A stretch of DNA of 64,000 bases from Prorocentrum cordatum (Eukaryota; Sar; Dinophyceae; Prorocentrales; Prorocentraceae): assembly GCA_963575745.1 (NCBI GenBank), contig CAUYUJ010014548.1:87501-151500 (forward strand). The letters run 5' to 3'. The translations under genes and the position numbers were made by a program. Positions 1 through 13,161 of this stretch are shown in pieces (position 1 is the stretch's first letter; each line of letters starts with the position of its first letter). The notes below the pieces were generated by a model. That model worked only from the letters and a program-made list of their open reading frames with translations, made no database searches and was not told the origin of the DNA.

Positions 1-36
<36 letters not shown>

Positions 37-94
37 ATCGAGTAGTGTCGATGCCTGCACTGCTCCATCAGGACCGCCGCGCGCGCCCACGCGC

Positions 95-157
95 CTTGCG
101 GGCGATCTCGAACCGCAGGGTCTGGAGCGCGTCAAGCGCCAGGCTCCTCCAGTCGGC
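95..157 (-). CDS. IFT122: IFT122 exon (last in window)
   Basis: Acceptor TGGGAG|GCC, 21 codons beginning [20 protein letters not shown] and ending K, donor AAG|GCGCGT (GC). This matches the DWRxLAxxALxxLxFExAxKA helix of IFT122. The next exon should begin with an A-F codon pair and lies left of the window. Confidence 0.88.
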
Positions 158-1452
158 CTCCCAGGGAGCGTGGAGGAGGAGGAGGAGGAGGAGGAGGAGG
201 AGGAGGAGGAGGCGAAGGACGAAGAGGAGAACGAGGAGGATGAGGATGAGGAGGACGAGGAGGAGGGAGAGAAGGAGGAGGAGGAGGGAGGAGGAGGGGA
301 GGAGGAGGAGGAGGAGGAGGACGAGGGAGGAGGAGGAGGAGGACGAGGAAGAGGAGGATGAGGATGAGGATGAGGATGAGGAGGGGAGGAGGAGGAGAGA
401 AGGAGGAGGAGGAGGAGGAGGAGGACGAGGGGAGGAGGAGGACGAGGAAGAGGAGGACGAGGAAGAGGAGGAAGAGGAGGAGGAGGAGGAGCAGGAGGAG
501 GAGGAGGAGGAGGAGGAGGCCCTCTGGCGGGTCCTTGTTTGCACTGGCCCGCGTCTCAAGGCTGCCGAGAGAAGGGTCAGAGAGCGCTCCCGATGGCCCC
601 GCCGCGGAACGAGTCCACGGTCGTCGGAGGCCTGGGGCCATGCCGGGCGCGGCCTCAGCGAGTCCTTTCCGTGACGAGCCCCTCGCCCTCACCCCGTCGC
701 GGAAAGTTGAAGGCGCACAGAGGGGGTCGGGGGAGGGGGGAAGACTTCTTGGCAGGGGGCGGCTTCTTAGAACGCGCCGGCCCTACAGCTATAGATAAGG
801 CCGCCGCCCTGGAAGAAGCAGGGGTGCTTCTAAGAAGCCTTCCCCCCTCCCGTTGCACACCCCCCTTGCGGGTGGCTGACAGAAGGCGTCTGCGGCGACA
901 GCACGGCCGATGACCAGCCAGAACCGACGGCGAAAGGCCGAGACCGACCGAAGCGGACAGACGCAGGAGCCTCACCGAAGCGGCAACCGACCGAGCCGAC
1001 GCCGAGCCGGGCCGAGCGCAGCCGGCCGCAGCTCGGCGGGCACCCCCTGGACGCAGCGGGCGGGGCCGGCCCGCCGCCTCCGTCACCCCGAGGCACGCCA
1101 CCCGGTAGGCGGTGTTGAAGTCCTGCGGCAGCCGCGCGCCGGCCCTGTTCCTTGCTGACAGGGCCCCCCTGCCCGCGGGCCGCGGGACGTTGGGGATCGG
1201 GCTGCCCGCGGCGAGCCGAGGCCGAGCCAGCGTTGCCCCCTCGAGGGCAGCTGCAGCCCTCTCCTCCTGCTGCGGTTCCTCCTCCCTCTCCTGCGGCTGC
1301 TGCTCCTGCTGCTGCTGCCGTTGCTCCTCCTCCTCCTCCTCCTCCTCCTCCTCCTCATCCTCCTCCTCCTCGCCTTCCTCCTCCTTCTCCTCCTCCTCGT
1401 CCTCGTCCTCCTCCTCCTCCTCCTCCTCCTCCTCTTCTCCTCTTCTCCTCCC

Positions 1453-1522
<70 letters not shown>

Positions 1523-1537
1523 GCCGTCTCCTCTCCC

Positions 1538-1576
<39 letters not shown>

Positions 1577-3529
1577 CTTTCCCCGTCGATCATGTTCCGC
1601 CTCATCGTCTGCCCCTTCTCGCTCCCCCTCGCCTCCATCCTTCCCATTGTCCTCCTCCTCGCCCTCCTTCTCCGCGCCCTCCGTCATCCGCCAATCCTCC
1701 TTTACCCAATTCTCCGTGCTCCGCTCCGTCGGCCATTTCTCCTCTTTCCTCCTGCTCCAACCTCCATGCGCTCGGCGCTCAATCCCTCCGTCCGGTCCGT
1801 TCTCCGTCGCCGTCGTCCTCCGTCTGCCCAACAGATCCGCCAGCATCCGCGCCCTCCTTGCTCTGTCCGCATTCCCTCTGCTTCCTCCTCCTCCTCCTCC
1901 TCCGTTCGTCCTTCGTCGTCTGTCCACTTAAAAACAATGGCATAGGCATGAACATCTAAGCTAGTGTTGACCCTGAACAATGTTTTTCTAGCAACAGGAG
2001 GTGTACAATATGCGTGGAGCAAGCTATGTTGTTCAATATAACCTGTGCAACCTATGTGGTGCGCAACTTATGCGATGCAGTTGACGTGGTGCAGTTTGAA
2101 AGGATGCAACATATGATGTCCCATGTGATGTAGTCGATTTGGTGCGAAATCTGTGTTGTGTAATCTGCGATGCAATCTACGTGGTGCAACTCACTTGCCG
2201 AACTTGAGATTGTGAATTCCACTGCTCGCGCAATCATCCCACCCACCCACCCGCAACTTGGTTTGCACAACCCATGCGGGAGCGGTTGCGATGAGTGCTG
2301 GGTGTTGGCTGGTGCATCTCTGCGGCGGCGCTAGCCCGCGCGTGCTCGCGCGCGCAGCGGCCAGCTAGTTTGGCGCGACCGACGCGAACGCGATGGCGCT
2401 GACCGCTCGACACGTCTCAACGGGCACTTCAGTGCGAGTCGGCGACGTGGGCGGGCGCGGTATCATGGCAACGTCGGCAACGATAGACACGATGATGACA
2501 GTAGCGATGCTGGCGACGATGCTGACAGCGACGACGGGGCAGCTAGTGACGGCGCCGACGCTGATCACGCCGACGACGATGACGGCGTGTTCTCGTCGGT
2601 GGTTCAAGTTTTCGAACGAATTCGAAATGCGCGCGCGGCAGATGCGCGAGTGTGGCTCGCAAGGTATTCTTTGACACGGATCGCGCCACCCCAGCACGGG
2701 CGCAAGGGAGTTCGAACGATTTCGACATGCGCGCGCGAAGCCCGTTGTGTAGCATGGTATGAACATGTTGCAAAATCCATGGATTTCTGAAACATTCGCA
2801 AGAACTCGCTCGCACGCTTTTGTTGAAACTCCGTGCTGTGAATCCTTTTGTTTAACATATTTTTGGCAACTCTATTTTGCAATCCTTCCGAAACCAAAGA
2901 AGGTGTTTGAAGGATTGCGGCATGCGCGCTCGACGGCACGCGCGTGTGCACCTCGCCCCATTTTTGGCACGGAACTGTTGGAAACTATGGTTTGTGATAA
3001 ACGAATGCGCGCGCGTATTATTTGTTGCAAGGGAACCGAGAGGGGGGGGCGATAACGGTTTAGCTGGGATAATATGAACTCACAGGTAGGATGGACATTG
3101 GGTCTGGGATACTATGAGTCCACAGGTACGATGGACATTGGGCCAGAACCATATATGCGTTTTGCATAGGCCCCTGGGGACTCGATAAGTCTGGGGGGGG
3201 GGGTGGTAGAACCTATCTTCTTCTCAGGAAGGAGAATCTATCTGGCACAGGCGGTGCAATCTACGTTGTGCAATTTAGGCGGCGACGGGGCGGCGACGGC
3301 GGCAACACAGGCGCCAGACCGACAATCAGGCCCAAACGACGGGCGGCGACGGGGCGGCGACGGCGGCGACGAAGACGCCAGACCGACCCCCCCCAGTTCC
3401 TCAGAACAGAAGCACAAAACCCAGAATGCAAACATTTGTTTGTGAAGAGCCAACAACACACAAACACACATACACACACACACACGCACGCACGCACGCA
3501 CGCACACGCACGCACGCACGCAGCACACA

Positions 3530-3565
<36 letters not shown>

Positions 3566-6500
3566 CACACACACATACACACACACACGCACGCGCGCAC
3601 ACACACACACACTCACACACTTACACACACACGCGCACACACGCACGCACACACGCACACACAAACACAACACAACTCAACACAACACAACACAACACAA
3701 CACCACACCGCACCACACCAAACCACACCACACCACACAACACGACACACCACAACACAACACCACCACACACCACACACACACACACACGCACACACAC
3801 ACACACACACATAAGCACACACACACAATCCCATAAGGGGGTCGGAGAGGGCTATGGGTCCGTGTTGTCGGATGGGGGTCCCCGCTCGAACGGGAGCGTT
3901 CCTCAGGGTCCGACAGCCCGCACCCGTACCCATAGCCAGTCCTCCTCCCAACGACCCCCCCTTTGAGTATGGGTGTGTGTGTGTGCTGTTCGTTCGTCAG
4001 TTTGGGGAACCTGGAGGTTCGCGTGGATTTCTCGGGTCGGCACTGGACCCCCCTCCCTGGCGCGCGGAGCGCGCCAGGGGCGCCGCCGGAGGGCGCCGCG
4101 AGGGGGCCCCGGCGCCGATGCGAGAGATCCCTGCGGACCTCCGAACTGTCATGTTCATGCCATGGTTCGTTCCCCTGCCTTTGTCCTCTGCCCGCCGTGT
4201 TCCTCGGTCCTCCTCGGTCCTCCTCCTCCTCCTCCTCCTCCTCCTCCTCCTCCTCAACGCCGCCGTCCTCGCCGCCGTCCTCCCCAATGCTGCTGCTGCT
4301 GCAACTCCTCCCCGCCCAATTCCAGGGAGCGCCTGCGAGACGACCGCGGGCCCCGGAGGTCCCGACCGCTTCTCGATTGTTTTGTTTGTCCGTTTGTTTG
4401 TTTGTGAACTGCTTGTTTTTATTATGTCGTGTTGTTCTTGTTGTGGCATTCCCACTTCTAAAGAATCAGGGGGACGTAAGACCTGGGTACAGGGGACTCG
4501 GAAATCCCCGACGAGGTCGTCAAAAAAATGACGAGGCCGAGCCTGCATTTTGACGAGGCCTCCCGCTGCAGACATCCCACGAAACTCCTCCTCGTCAAAA
4601 TCCGAGGCGCGGTCGTCAAAAAACGATGGCGAACCCGAGTCCCGGCAAACCCGGGTCTTACGCTCCCCCGATTGTTGTGGCATTCCCACTTCTAAAGAAG
4701 GATGCTGGTTTATCCCCCCCTGCCCACTGTGGCTTTTCAATTGAGATGCCCCTCCCGTGGCTCGTACCCTGTTTTGCTTCACAAGAGGGAATACTGCGCC
4801 TCAGACTGGGTTGCTGGCCCCCGGTTTGCAACAGCAGCCTGCTGATTCTAAGGGAACAGAACATGGCACCAAACTGTGCCCTTGGGCCCCGACTTGCAAC
4901 CCGCCCGATAACTCCTCACAGTGTATTATCAAATCGTGCTCTTGCGCGGGACTTCCTCACAGTGTATGCGGCAATCGCGCTCTCGCGCAGGACTTCCTCG
5001 ACATTTACTCCGGCGCCGCGCCTCGACACTCGGGGCCCACGCTCTCGCTGTGGATGTCCTTATGATTTGTTTGGGGATCGCGCCATCGCTCGAGACCTCC
5101 CGGCGGTTCCTGTAGAACGCACACTGCAACCCGCCTGCTCGACCTGGCCGCCTGGGCCCGCCTTCCCGACCCGCCCGTCAAAGTCTACCCGCCCGATCTG
5201 CCCGTGTGGTTCTGCCACGTGCTTTCTGCTCCTAGCCCCCCTCCTGCTACTCTCTCTCGCGCTCCTGCTGCTCTCTCTCGCCTGCCCTCAGTCCCTTCCT
5301 TCCATCCATCCTGTCCTCCCCTGGCTTAGGGCTGCAAGAAATACGCGTTGCAGGTAAGAAAGATATGCCCCCAAGGTGGTACGACCGAAGACGAAGAGGG
5401 CGGGTATCGAGCGCGCGGATTATACGTGTTGAGTGGTACGCGAACAGATAAGAGCGAACCATCTTAACATTATTGCAGCTGTAGCTGTTGTTGTTGTGGT
5501 TGTTGAGTTGTCACTTCTGAAGAATGAATATTGTTGATCCCCCCCGCCCGGTGCACGCTGTATTGTTCCATGTGAATGGCCCTCCCCGGGGCTCGCCACC
5601 CTTTTGTTACTACGGAAAAATTTGAGCGTCAAACTGGGCCCCCGGCCACCGAGTTACAACAAGAACTGCTCCCGTCTGATACTTCTTTATAGTGTATTCT
5701 CAAATGGCGCTCTCGCGCGGGACTTCCTCACAATGTATGTAGGAATCTCGCTCTCGCGTGGGGCTCACTTGCAATTTATTCAGACGATGCGCCCTCGGCG
5801 ATCAGGAATCACGCTGTAGAGTAATCACTGTTTAGCCCACCTCCGGTGACCAGATTTCCTCACGATTGATTTGGGAATCGAGCTGTCGCTCGAGACTTTC
5901 TGGCGATTCATGCAGGACGCACGCTTAAGCAACTTGCTGTTGCTGTTGCTGCTGTTGTAATCGTCGTCGTCGTTCCTGTTGCTGTTGTTGGTCCCTCACT
6001 ACTGAAGAATAATTAATGGTCCGAGCGGATAAGAGCGAATAGACTAAAAATGATAGTTGTTGTTGTTATTACCAGTCGTATAAACACTGAATTCACATGT
6101 CTGAAGAAAAACTGTGAATTTGCCACCCCTGCCCAATAACCATTGTGCTTATCCTGGGGCTCGCATTCTTTGTAGTCTGTAAAATACTTACTAAGGAAAA
6201 TGAAATGTCACCAAACTGGGTTGTTGGCCCCTGGACTACAACCACAACGGCTCCCGCTCGATACTTCCTCATAATGTATTCCCAAATCACGCTCTCGCGC
6301 TGGACTTCCTCACAAGTTATTCAGAATCGCGTTCTCGCGTGGGACTTCCTCACAATATATTCAAACGCCGCGCCCCTGACACTCAATAATCACCCTCTCG
6401 CTATGGATATCCTGATGATTCATGTAGGAATCGCACTATCGTTTGAGACTTCCTCGCAATTCATGCAGGACGCACGCTTCAGCAACCCGCCTGCCCCTTG

Positions 6501-7370
6501 TCCCTTCCTTCCATCCGTCCTCTCTTCCCCTGCCTCAGGGGCTGCACGGCATACATGTTACAGGTAAGAAAGATATACCCCTGATAGGGGTACGATCGGA
6601 GGCGAAGGGGGCGGGTATCGAGGGCTTGGAATATATGTGTTGAATGGCACGCGAGCAGGTAAGAGCGAACAAGCTTAACACGATTGTCGTCGTCGTCGTT
6701 GTTATTGCTGTTGTTGTTGGGATCTCACTACTGAACAATAATTACTGTTGATCCCCCTCCGGTGACCAGATTTCCTCACGATTGATTTGGAAATCGAGCT
6801 GTCGTTCGAGACTTCCTCGCGATGCATGCAGGACGCACGCTTGAGCAACCCGCCTCCTCCACCTGGCCGCCTGTGCCTTCCTTCCCGACCCGCCTAGTGG
6901 GGTCTACCCGCCCGATCTGCACGTCTGGTTCTGCCACGTGTTTTCTGCTCATAGCCCGTGCTCCATCCTCCTCCCTCCCCTTTGTCCTTCCTTCCATCCA
7001 TCCATCCATCCTTGGCACGCGAGCAGACAAGAGCGAACAGGCTTAACACGATTGTTGTTGATGCTGCTGGTGTTGTTGCTGCTGTTATTGTCGTCGTCGT
7101 CGTGGTGGTGGTGGTGGTCGTCGTCGTCGTAGTGGTTGTTGTTGCTGTTGTTGTTGTTGTTGTTGTTGCTGTTGCTGTTGTTATTGTTGTTGCTGCTGCT
7201 ACTGTTGGTGTGGTTGGTGGTGTTGTTGTTGAATGCGAATCACTAAACTTATCACTGATGGACCCCTTATAGGCGCCCTGGCGCTCTCGCCGAGGCGCCG
7301 GCTACATTTTCATTGAAATTGAGGCTCACGCTCGAGCGGTTGGGGGGACCGCCAAAACCGGCCCCCCAAT

Positions 7371-7406
<36 letters not shown>

Positions 7407-10329
7407 CATTTTACCCGAACGCGTGGTGTTCTCCCCAGTGCCAGGGTTTTCATACGACACCAGGCAATACCCCCACTTCGTGGGGGGGCATTACAAGCTC
7501 TACCAAATATCCAAACGACTCTTCGCGACCACCCAAACCCAGCTTCCCGCCCTATGACGTTGGGACACTTCACTTCGTGGCGTGCGGACGACCGTGGCTA
7601 CTACACTGGCGTGGGGTACACACCCACAGAACTTGGTCACTTATTCGGGGCGCGCATGTGCCCAGCATGGTGCAATTGTGCCATACAATACATAATACAG
7701 AGAGACGAATGTGTCCCGCATGGTATTATTTGACAGGGATGATGGCCCTGGCAGGTGCGCAACCGTTGTCGCAGAAGTTCGAAAAAGTTGCTCGCAAAAG
7801 CCCGTTTGACAGAAATGTTTAAAAAGTGTTGGGTTTCCTACGAATCCGCAAGAGCGCGCGGGATGAGATTTTGACATTTTTTTGTTGAAAAACCATTGGT
7901 TTTTTGATGTTTTTATGTTAAAATCGCTCCGAACACTAAGCTTTTGGAAGGATTTCGTCTTGCGCGCGCGAATGTCCACTTTACCTTATTTTTTGCAAGG
8001 GATTCTTGAAATTTGATTATATTAGAACAAGAAATGTCATTTTATAGTGTTTTTTGCAAGGGAAAACGGATTACAACAAAACAACCGGATCTTGATCACC
8101 TCGAATTACCTGAGGCTTCCTCACGAAAATGATGAAAACGTGGCTGCGGCCTAGGCGCGGCGGGGGGGGCGCGCACCAGGGGGCCCAACAATAATTATTC
8201 TTTAGAATTAATAATGTTCAACAACAACAACAACGACGACAACAACAACAACAACAGCAACAGCAACAGCAACAGCAACAACAACACCAACAACAGCAAC
8301 AGCAACAACAACAACAACAACAACAACAACGCTCCCGCTCGAGATTTCCTTTTTTTTACTCGGGCTGGTGTTCTTGCTCGCCGCCGAAAGCCGCCGTCCT
8401 AACAAAACCAACGCTCCCGCTCGAGACATCCTCCCATTTTACCTTGGACTGGCGCGCTAGTCTTTCTCTCATCGGCGCCGCCCCCAGCAAGAACAACGCT
8501 CCCGCTCGAGACTTCCTCCTTTTTTCCTGAAGACGGTGCTGCTCCTCGCCGCCGACAACCCCCGTCCCGACAAAACTACGGCTCCCGCTCTATGTTTCCT
8601 CCCTTCTTACTCAAGGCGGTGTTCCTCCTCGCCGCCGAAAACCGCCGCTCCGACAAAACCAGCGTTCCCGCCCGAGACTTCGTTTTGTTTTACGCTGGAC
8701 TAGCGCCCTACTCTCTTTTGAATTGGCGCCGCTCCCAGCAAGAACAACGCTCCCGCTCGCGATTTCCTTGTTTTGTTTTTCCTCGGGGCGGTGTGGTTCC
8801 TCGCCTCTGGCAGCCCCCGTCCCGACAAAACCACTGCTCCCGCTCGATGTTTCCTCATTTCTTACTCAAGGCGGTGTTCCTCCTCGCCGCCGAAAGCCGC
8901 CGTCCCAACAAAACCAGCGTTCCCGCCCGAGACTTCGTTTTGTCTTACGCTGGACTAGCGCCCTACTCTCTTCAGCATTGGCGCCGCTCCCAGCAACAAC
9001 AGCAGCCCTGCTCGAGACTTCCTCCCTTTATATTCAGGGCCAGGTCCTTGCCTCACCGCCGACAGCCCCCATCCCCACCAAGGCAATCCTGTCGTTCGAT
9101 ATTTCCTTGTGCTTTACCCTTCGCTGGGGTTCCACTGGCAGTCTTGCATCGGCGCAGCAAGGCGCGGGCATGTGTTTTCGAGGCGGGATATGTTGAAATT
9201 CCTCGGAGGAGGTGTTTGCAAGAATCTGGCGGGCTATCTGGGAATGGGAATAACGGACCCCGCTATAAAACAAGAGTCCCCCATGATATGGATGGTTATC
9301 ATGATGGTCGCATGCTTCGTGTGGAGGCATCGCGCATGAGGGTAAAAATATCGTTGTTGAACTCTCATTTCTGAAGAATAAATACTGTTGGTCCCCCCCG
9401 TCCTGTGCACATTGTTTTTTCGATTGAAGTGTCCTTCCCGGGGCTCGCACCCTGATTTTCTTCAGGGAAAGTCTTGAAAGTCAAACTGTGTCGTTGGCCC
9501 CCGGTTTACAACAACAACGGCTCCCGCCTGATACTTCCTCACAATTTATTGAAGAATCGCGCTCTCGCTTTGGACTTCCTTGCAATTTACCACCGGATCG
9601 CGGCTCCCGCTTGATACTTCCTCACAATTCATTGAAGAATCTCGCTCTCACTTGGGGCTTCCTCGCAACTTACAACCGAATCGCGGCTCGCGCCTGATAC
9701 TTCCCCACAATTTATTCAGATGCCGCTCCTCGACATTCAGGAATGGCGCTCCTGCTACATATTGCCTGGCGGTTCAAGCAGAATTCACGCTTCAACGACC
9801 CGCCCGCGACCCGCCCGTCTGGGCCTGCCCGCCCGACCAGCCCGTTAGGGACTGCAGTCGCCGCTCGCTGCCCTTCGCTGCCTTCGATGCCCCTCGCTGC
9901 CCGTAATTACTGGTTCCGCGGTCGCCTTCGCTCGCTGCCCTTCGTGGCCCTGTTGCTGCCCTCAGTGGCCCCGTCGCTGCCCATTGTGGCCCCGCATTAT
10001 ATGCCCTTCGTGGCCCCCGCTCGCAGTCGCCCGTCGTGGCCCCATACGCATGCCCTTCGTAGCCCCGCTGGCGCCCTTCGTGGCCCTCTCGCTGCTCTTC
10101 GTGGCCCCTTTGCTGCCCTCAGTGGCCCCGCTGTCGCCCTTTGTGGCCCCATAGAAGAATGCCCTTCGTTTCGTTTTCAAGGGCTTCACCATCCACACGT
10201 GGCAGGGAATGAATCTACCCCCCAAAAGAGGGTCGATCGAAGACGAAGAGGGCGGGTGTTCATGGTTTGGGATATGCATATAGAGTGACACGCGAGCAGA
10301 TAAGAGCGAACAATATTAAACTGATTATT

Positions 10330-10360
<31 letters not shown>

Positions 10361-10847
10361 TTGTTGTTGTCGTTGTTCCCCCCCCACCCCGCCCCCCGTC
10401 GAGGTCTGTTTGCCGTTTCCCCCCCCGCGGGAGGAATCTATCGTTCTGTTCTGGATCAGCTGTTGGTCGCGCTGGACCGCGAAAGGGGACCCCCCTAAAT
10501 CGACGGCACGCCTCCAGGTTGGCAGGACAAGCCGATCCGCCCCTTGCCGTCGCTCGGACGTGCATTCCCCGTACTGTTTGGTTTTCGCGCGTATGTTTTC
10601 TCAAGGTGCTCCAGGTTATCCGCCTGGCCTCGCCGAGCAGAATGCACACGTCTGGGCGATGCGAGACCGTGGGCCTACGGCGCGCCGTGCAGGGTGCTGC
10701 CGGCACGGCAGGAACCCTTGACAGGCGAGGAGCAGACGACACAACCACGGGCGGAGGAGGAGGAGGAGGAGGACCCGAAGATCCGAGGCCCCGACACAAA
10801 GGGGAGCGACCGGCTCTTTGTCAGGTTTTGGCCTCGGGAGGCCCTCA

Positions 10848-10911
<64 letters not shown>

Positions 10912-12923
10912 AAAAAACTGCCCACAGGGAAGTGGTCCAGACCTCCAGGGGCCCACGCAGCGAGCAAAAATCAAGCGGCCGAAAGGTCAACACGCGCACA
11001 CTCGCGCCTGCAGGGAGGAGGAATGGAGAAGGGCAAGGCGATGGAGGCGCCGTAGGCATGGGTGCGAGCCGTCGGATACCGAGGGGGCTCCGGTTCGAGC
11101 GGGGACCCTATCCGACAACACACGCCCATAGCCCCCTGAGGGAGGAGGGAGGAGGGAGGAGGGAGGCCCCCGAGTTCCGTCCCGAGAAGTCTGGGGGTTG
11201 CAGAAGGATGGGTGCTGGTTGTCAGCTCATGTGAACTTTTGGAGGTCCGCGCAGACTTCTTGGCACGGCGCTGGACACCCCCGCTGCAGGCAGTTCCGGA
11301 GGTGCCGTCAGAAGGGCCCAACGCCGATCTAAGAAACCCGTGCGAACCTCCGACAAGCAAACGTTTGTGCTGACTGTCCTTTGTCGACTTGGTGTAAGCA
11401 CGCCCCTTGCTTGCCGCGCGCCAGCCCATGAGCCGCCGGAGGAACCCTGGGGGAATCTCTCTCGCGCGGAACGGTCCTTGTGGAAACGCCGGCCATGTGC
11501 CGCGCAGCTGCTACTGTGATGACGTTCGCCTTCTCCTGTGTTTCGTGTAGATAACGTAGATAGGCAGATTCATTATTTTATATCTTAACAATCCAGGGGT
11601 GTGCGGAGCCGCCTCCAACCCCCTAAAACGGGACCCCGTGGATCCCTGGTGAGCTTTTTTTATTCGGCGTTTCGACAGTGGGAGGAAGGGGGGATTGGGA
11701 GGGGGGGGGGCTGGCTTCGGACCTCTGCTTAGTGCGATTGTTTGCAGCAGTGCGTCCAGTATGGGGAGGCTCCACCTGCGTGAAACCGGCGCCGAAAAAA
11801 ACAGCCGAGATCTACTCCAGGCGGGAGGGGAGTGCGAGGGCCCGCGCCGATCGGCAAAACAAGGAGTAAAGAAACGATCACCTGGCCGAACGTTCCCCGA
11901 GCTCCCTGGGGCTCTCCTGGACGCTCCGGCTGGGCCCAGCCAGCGGGCCCAGACTTGTCAGCAGGGCGGCCGAACGGCCGGGCGAGAGCCCCGGGCGGCC
12001 CCGGACACCCACCAGACGCCCGAAGACGACCCCAAGAAGACCCCCAAGAGGCACTGGAAATTGCAAAAACGCCTTGGTTTCCAGCGGGTTTTGCGCGATT
12101 TGGGGGAAACTCGGTTCTGCTGTCCTCTGGGCGCCCGAGACCGCCCAAGAGGCTTGAGGATCGCGCCCAAACTGTCCAAGAAGGGCTCCCTGACAATTCA
12201 GAAGAGCCCCAAGGCGGCCCAACAGGGCCCCCACACGGCCCGAAGAGAGCCCCATGACGGCCAAAGATGGCCCCAAGACGCCCCCCGAAATCCGCCGATC
12301 CGGCGTGTAAGTTTCTGAGAGCGTGGACTTGAGCTCGCTCAAGCTTCGCTCTGCAGGGGGGGGGGTACGTTATTTCCGACGTCATTTCCAACGTTTTTCG
12401 GTACACGGGGATATTTCCGACGTCATTTCCTATGTTTTTCGGTGCCCGGGGGTATAGAAAACTCCACTTCTGGAGCCCCCCCGGGTCGGCGGCACTGGCC
12501 GGAGGCCAGCTCAATAATCCAAAACGTGGCCTGGTCATTCATGGAGACCGCGGTTGGAAGTAGGGTGGCCCGAGGAAGCCCCCAGCGGACCCCAGATGGC
12601 GCCCAGGAGACCTCCAGAAGGCCCCAAGATGCCCGCAAAAATGTTCGTGGGGCCCCAGGAAATTCTCCAAGGACACGCGCCCGCAACAAACACTGGGCAG
12701 CATGGGGACGGGTTCGCAGGATAGGGCGACAATGATGGATAGTAGCAGGGAACATGAGAGAAGGATAACGGATAACATGATCTGACGACGACGTTGTAAA
12801 ACGGAACAATAACTAATGTCAATGTCTACTGTGGTTCATCTCCTTTCGCCTGCATGCGAAACCTGAAGGACCAAGGTGCGTAGTGCGAAACGCCAATGCA
12901 GTCTCGTACACACACGCATATTT

Positions 12924-12969
<46 letters not shown>

Positions 12970-13119
12970 TTATATACACATGCATATGCGCATACACATC
13001 TGTGGTACGTACAGAGAACGGTGTATATATATATGTATATGTATGTATATGTGTATATAAGTATGTACACGTCTGTACACACAGTATGCGTGCAATTGTT
13101 GGTGCTGCTTCGTGTGCGT

Positions 13120-13161
<42 letters not shown>

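Larger units (their letters stand above)
4672..10376 (+). repeat. TTG-tailed composite repeat family, several copies
   Basis: A recurring order of blocks: CACTTCTGAAGAATAA-TGTTGATCCCCC; CCCGGGGCTCGCACCCT; AAACTGGG-GGCCCCCGG-TTACAACAAC; several copies of GCGCTCTCGCGCGGGACTTC-CTCACAAT; CAGGACGCACGCTT-AGCAACCCGCC; CCCTTCCTTCCATCC; GGTACGATCG-GAGGCGAAG; GCGAGCAGATAAGAGCGAAC-TTAACACGATTNTTG; then (TTG)n. Starts lie near 4672, 5505, 6000-6100, 6715 and 9355. Tails lie at 5436-5510, 6021-6072, 6651-6722, 7020-7230 and 10291-10376. The intervening 7240-8215 part holds the third copy of the 1.4-kb repeat and (AAC)n runs. Same orientation throughout. No protein-coding region recognised. Confidence 0.65.

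Noticed and set aside
45-798. Poly-Glu/Arg/Ser open frames of up to 209 codons on both strands
   Set aside because: They follow the GAG microsatellite; triplet repeats keep all frames open. The only coding sequence here is the 63-nt IFT122 exon.
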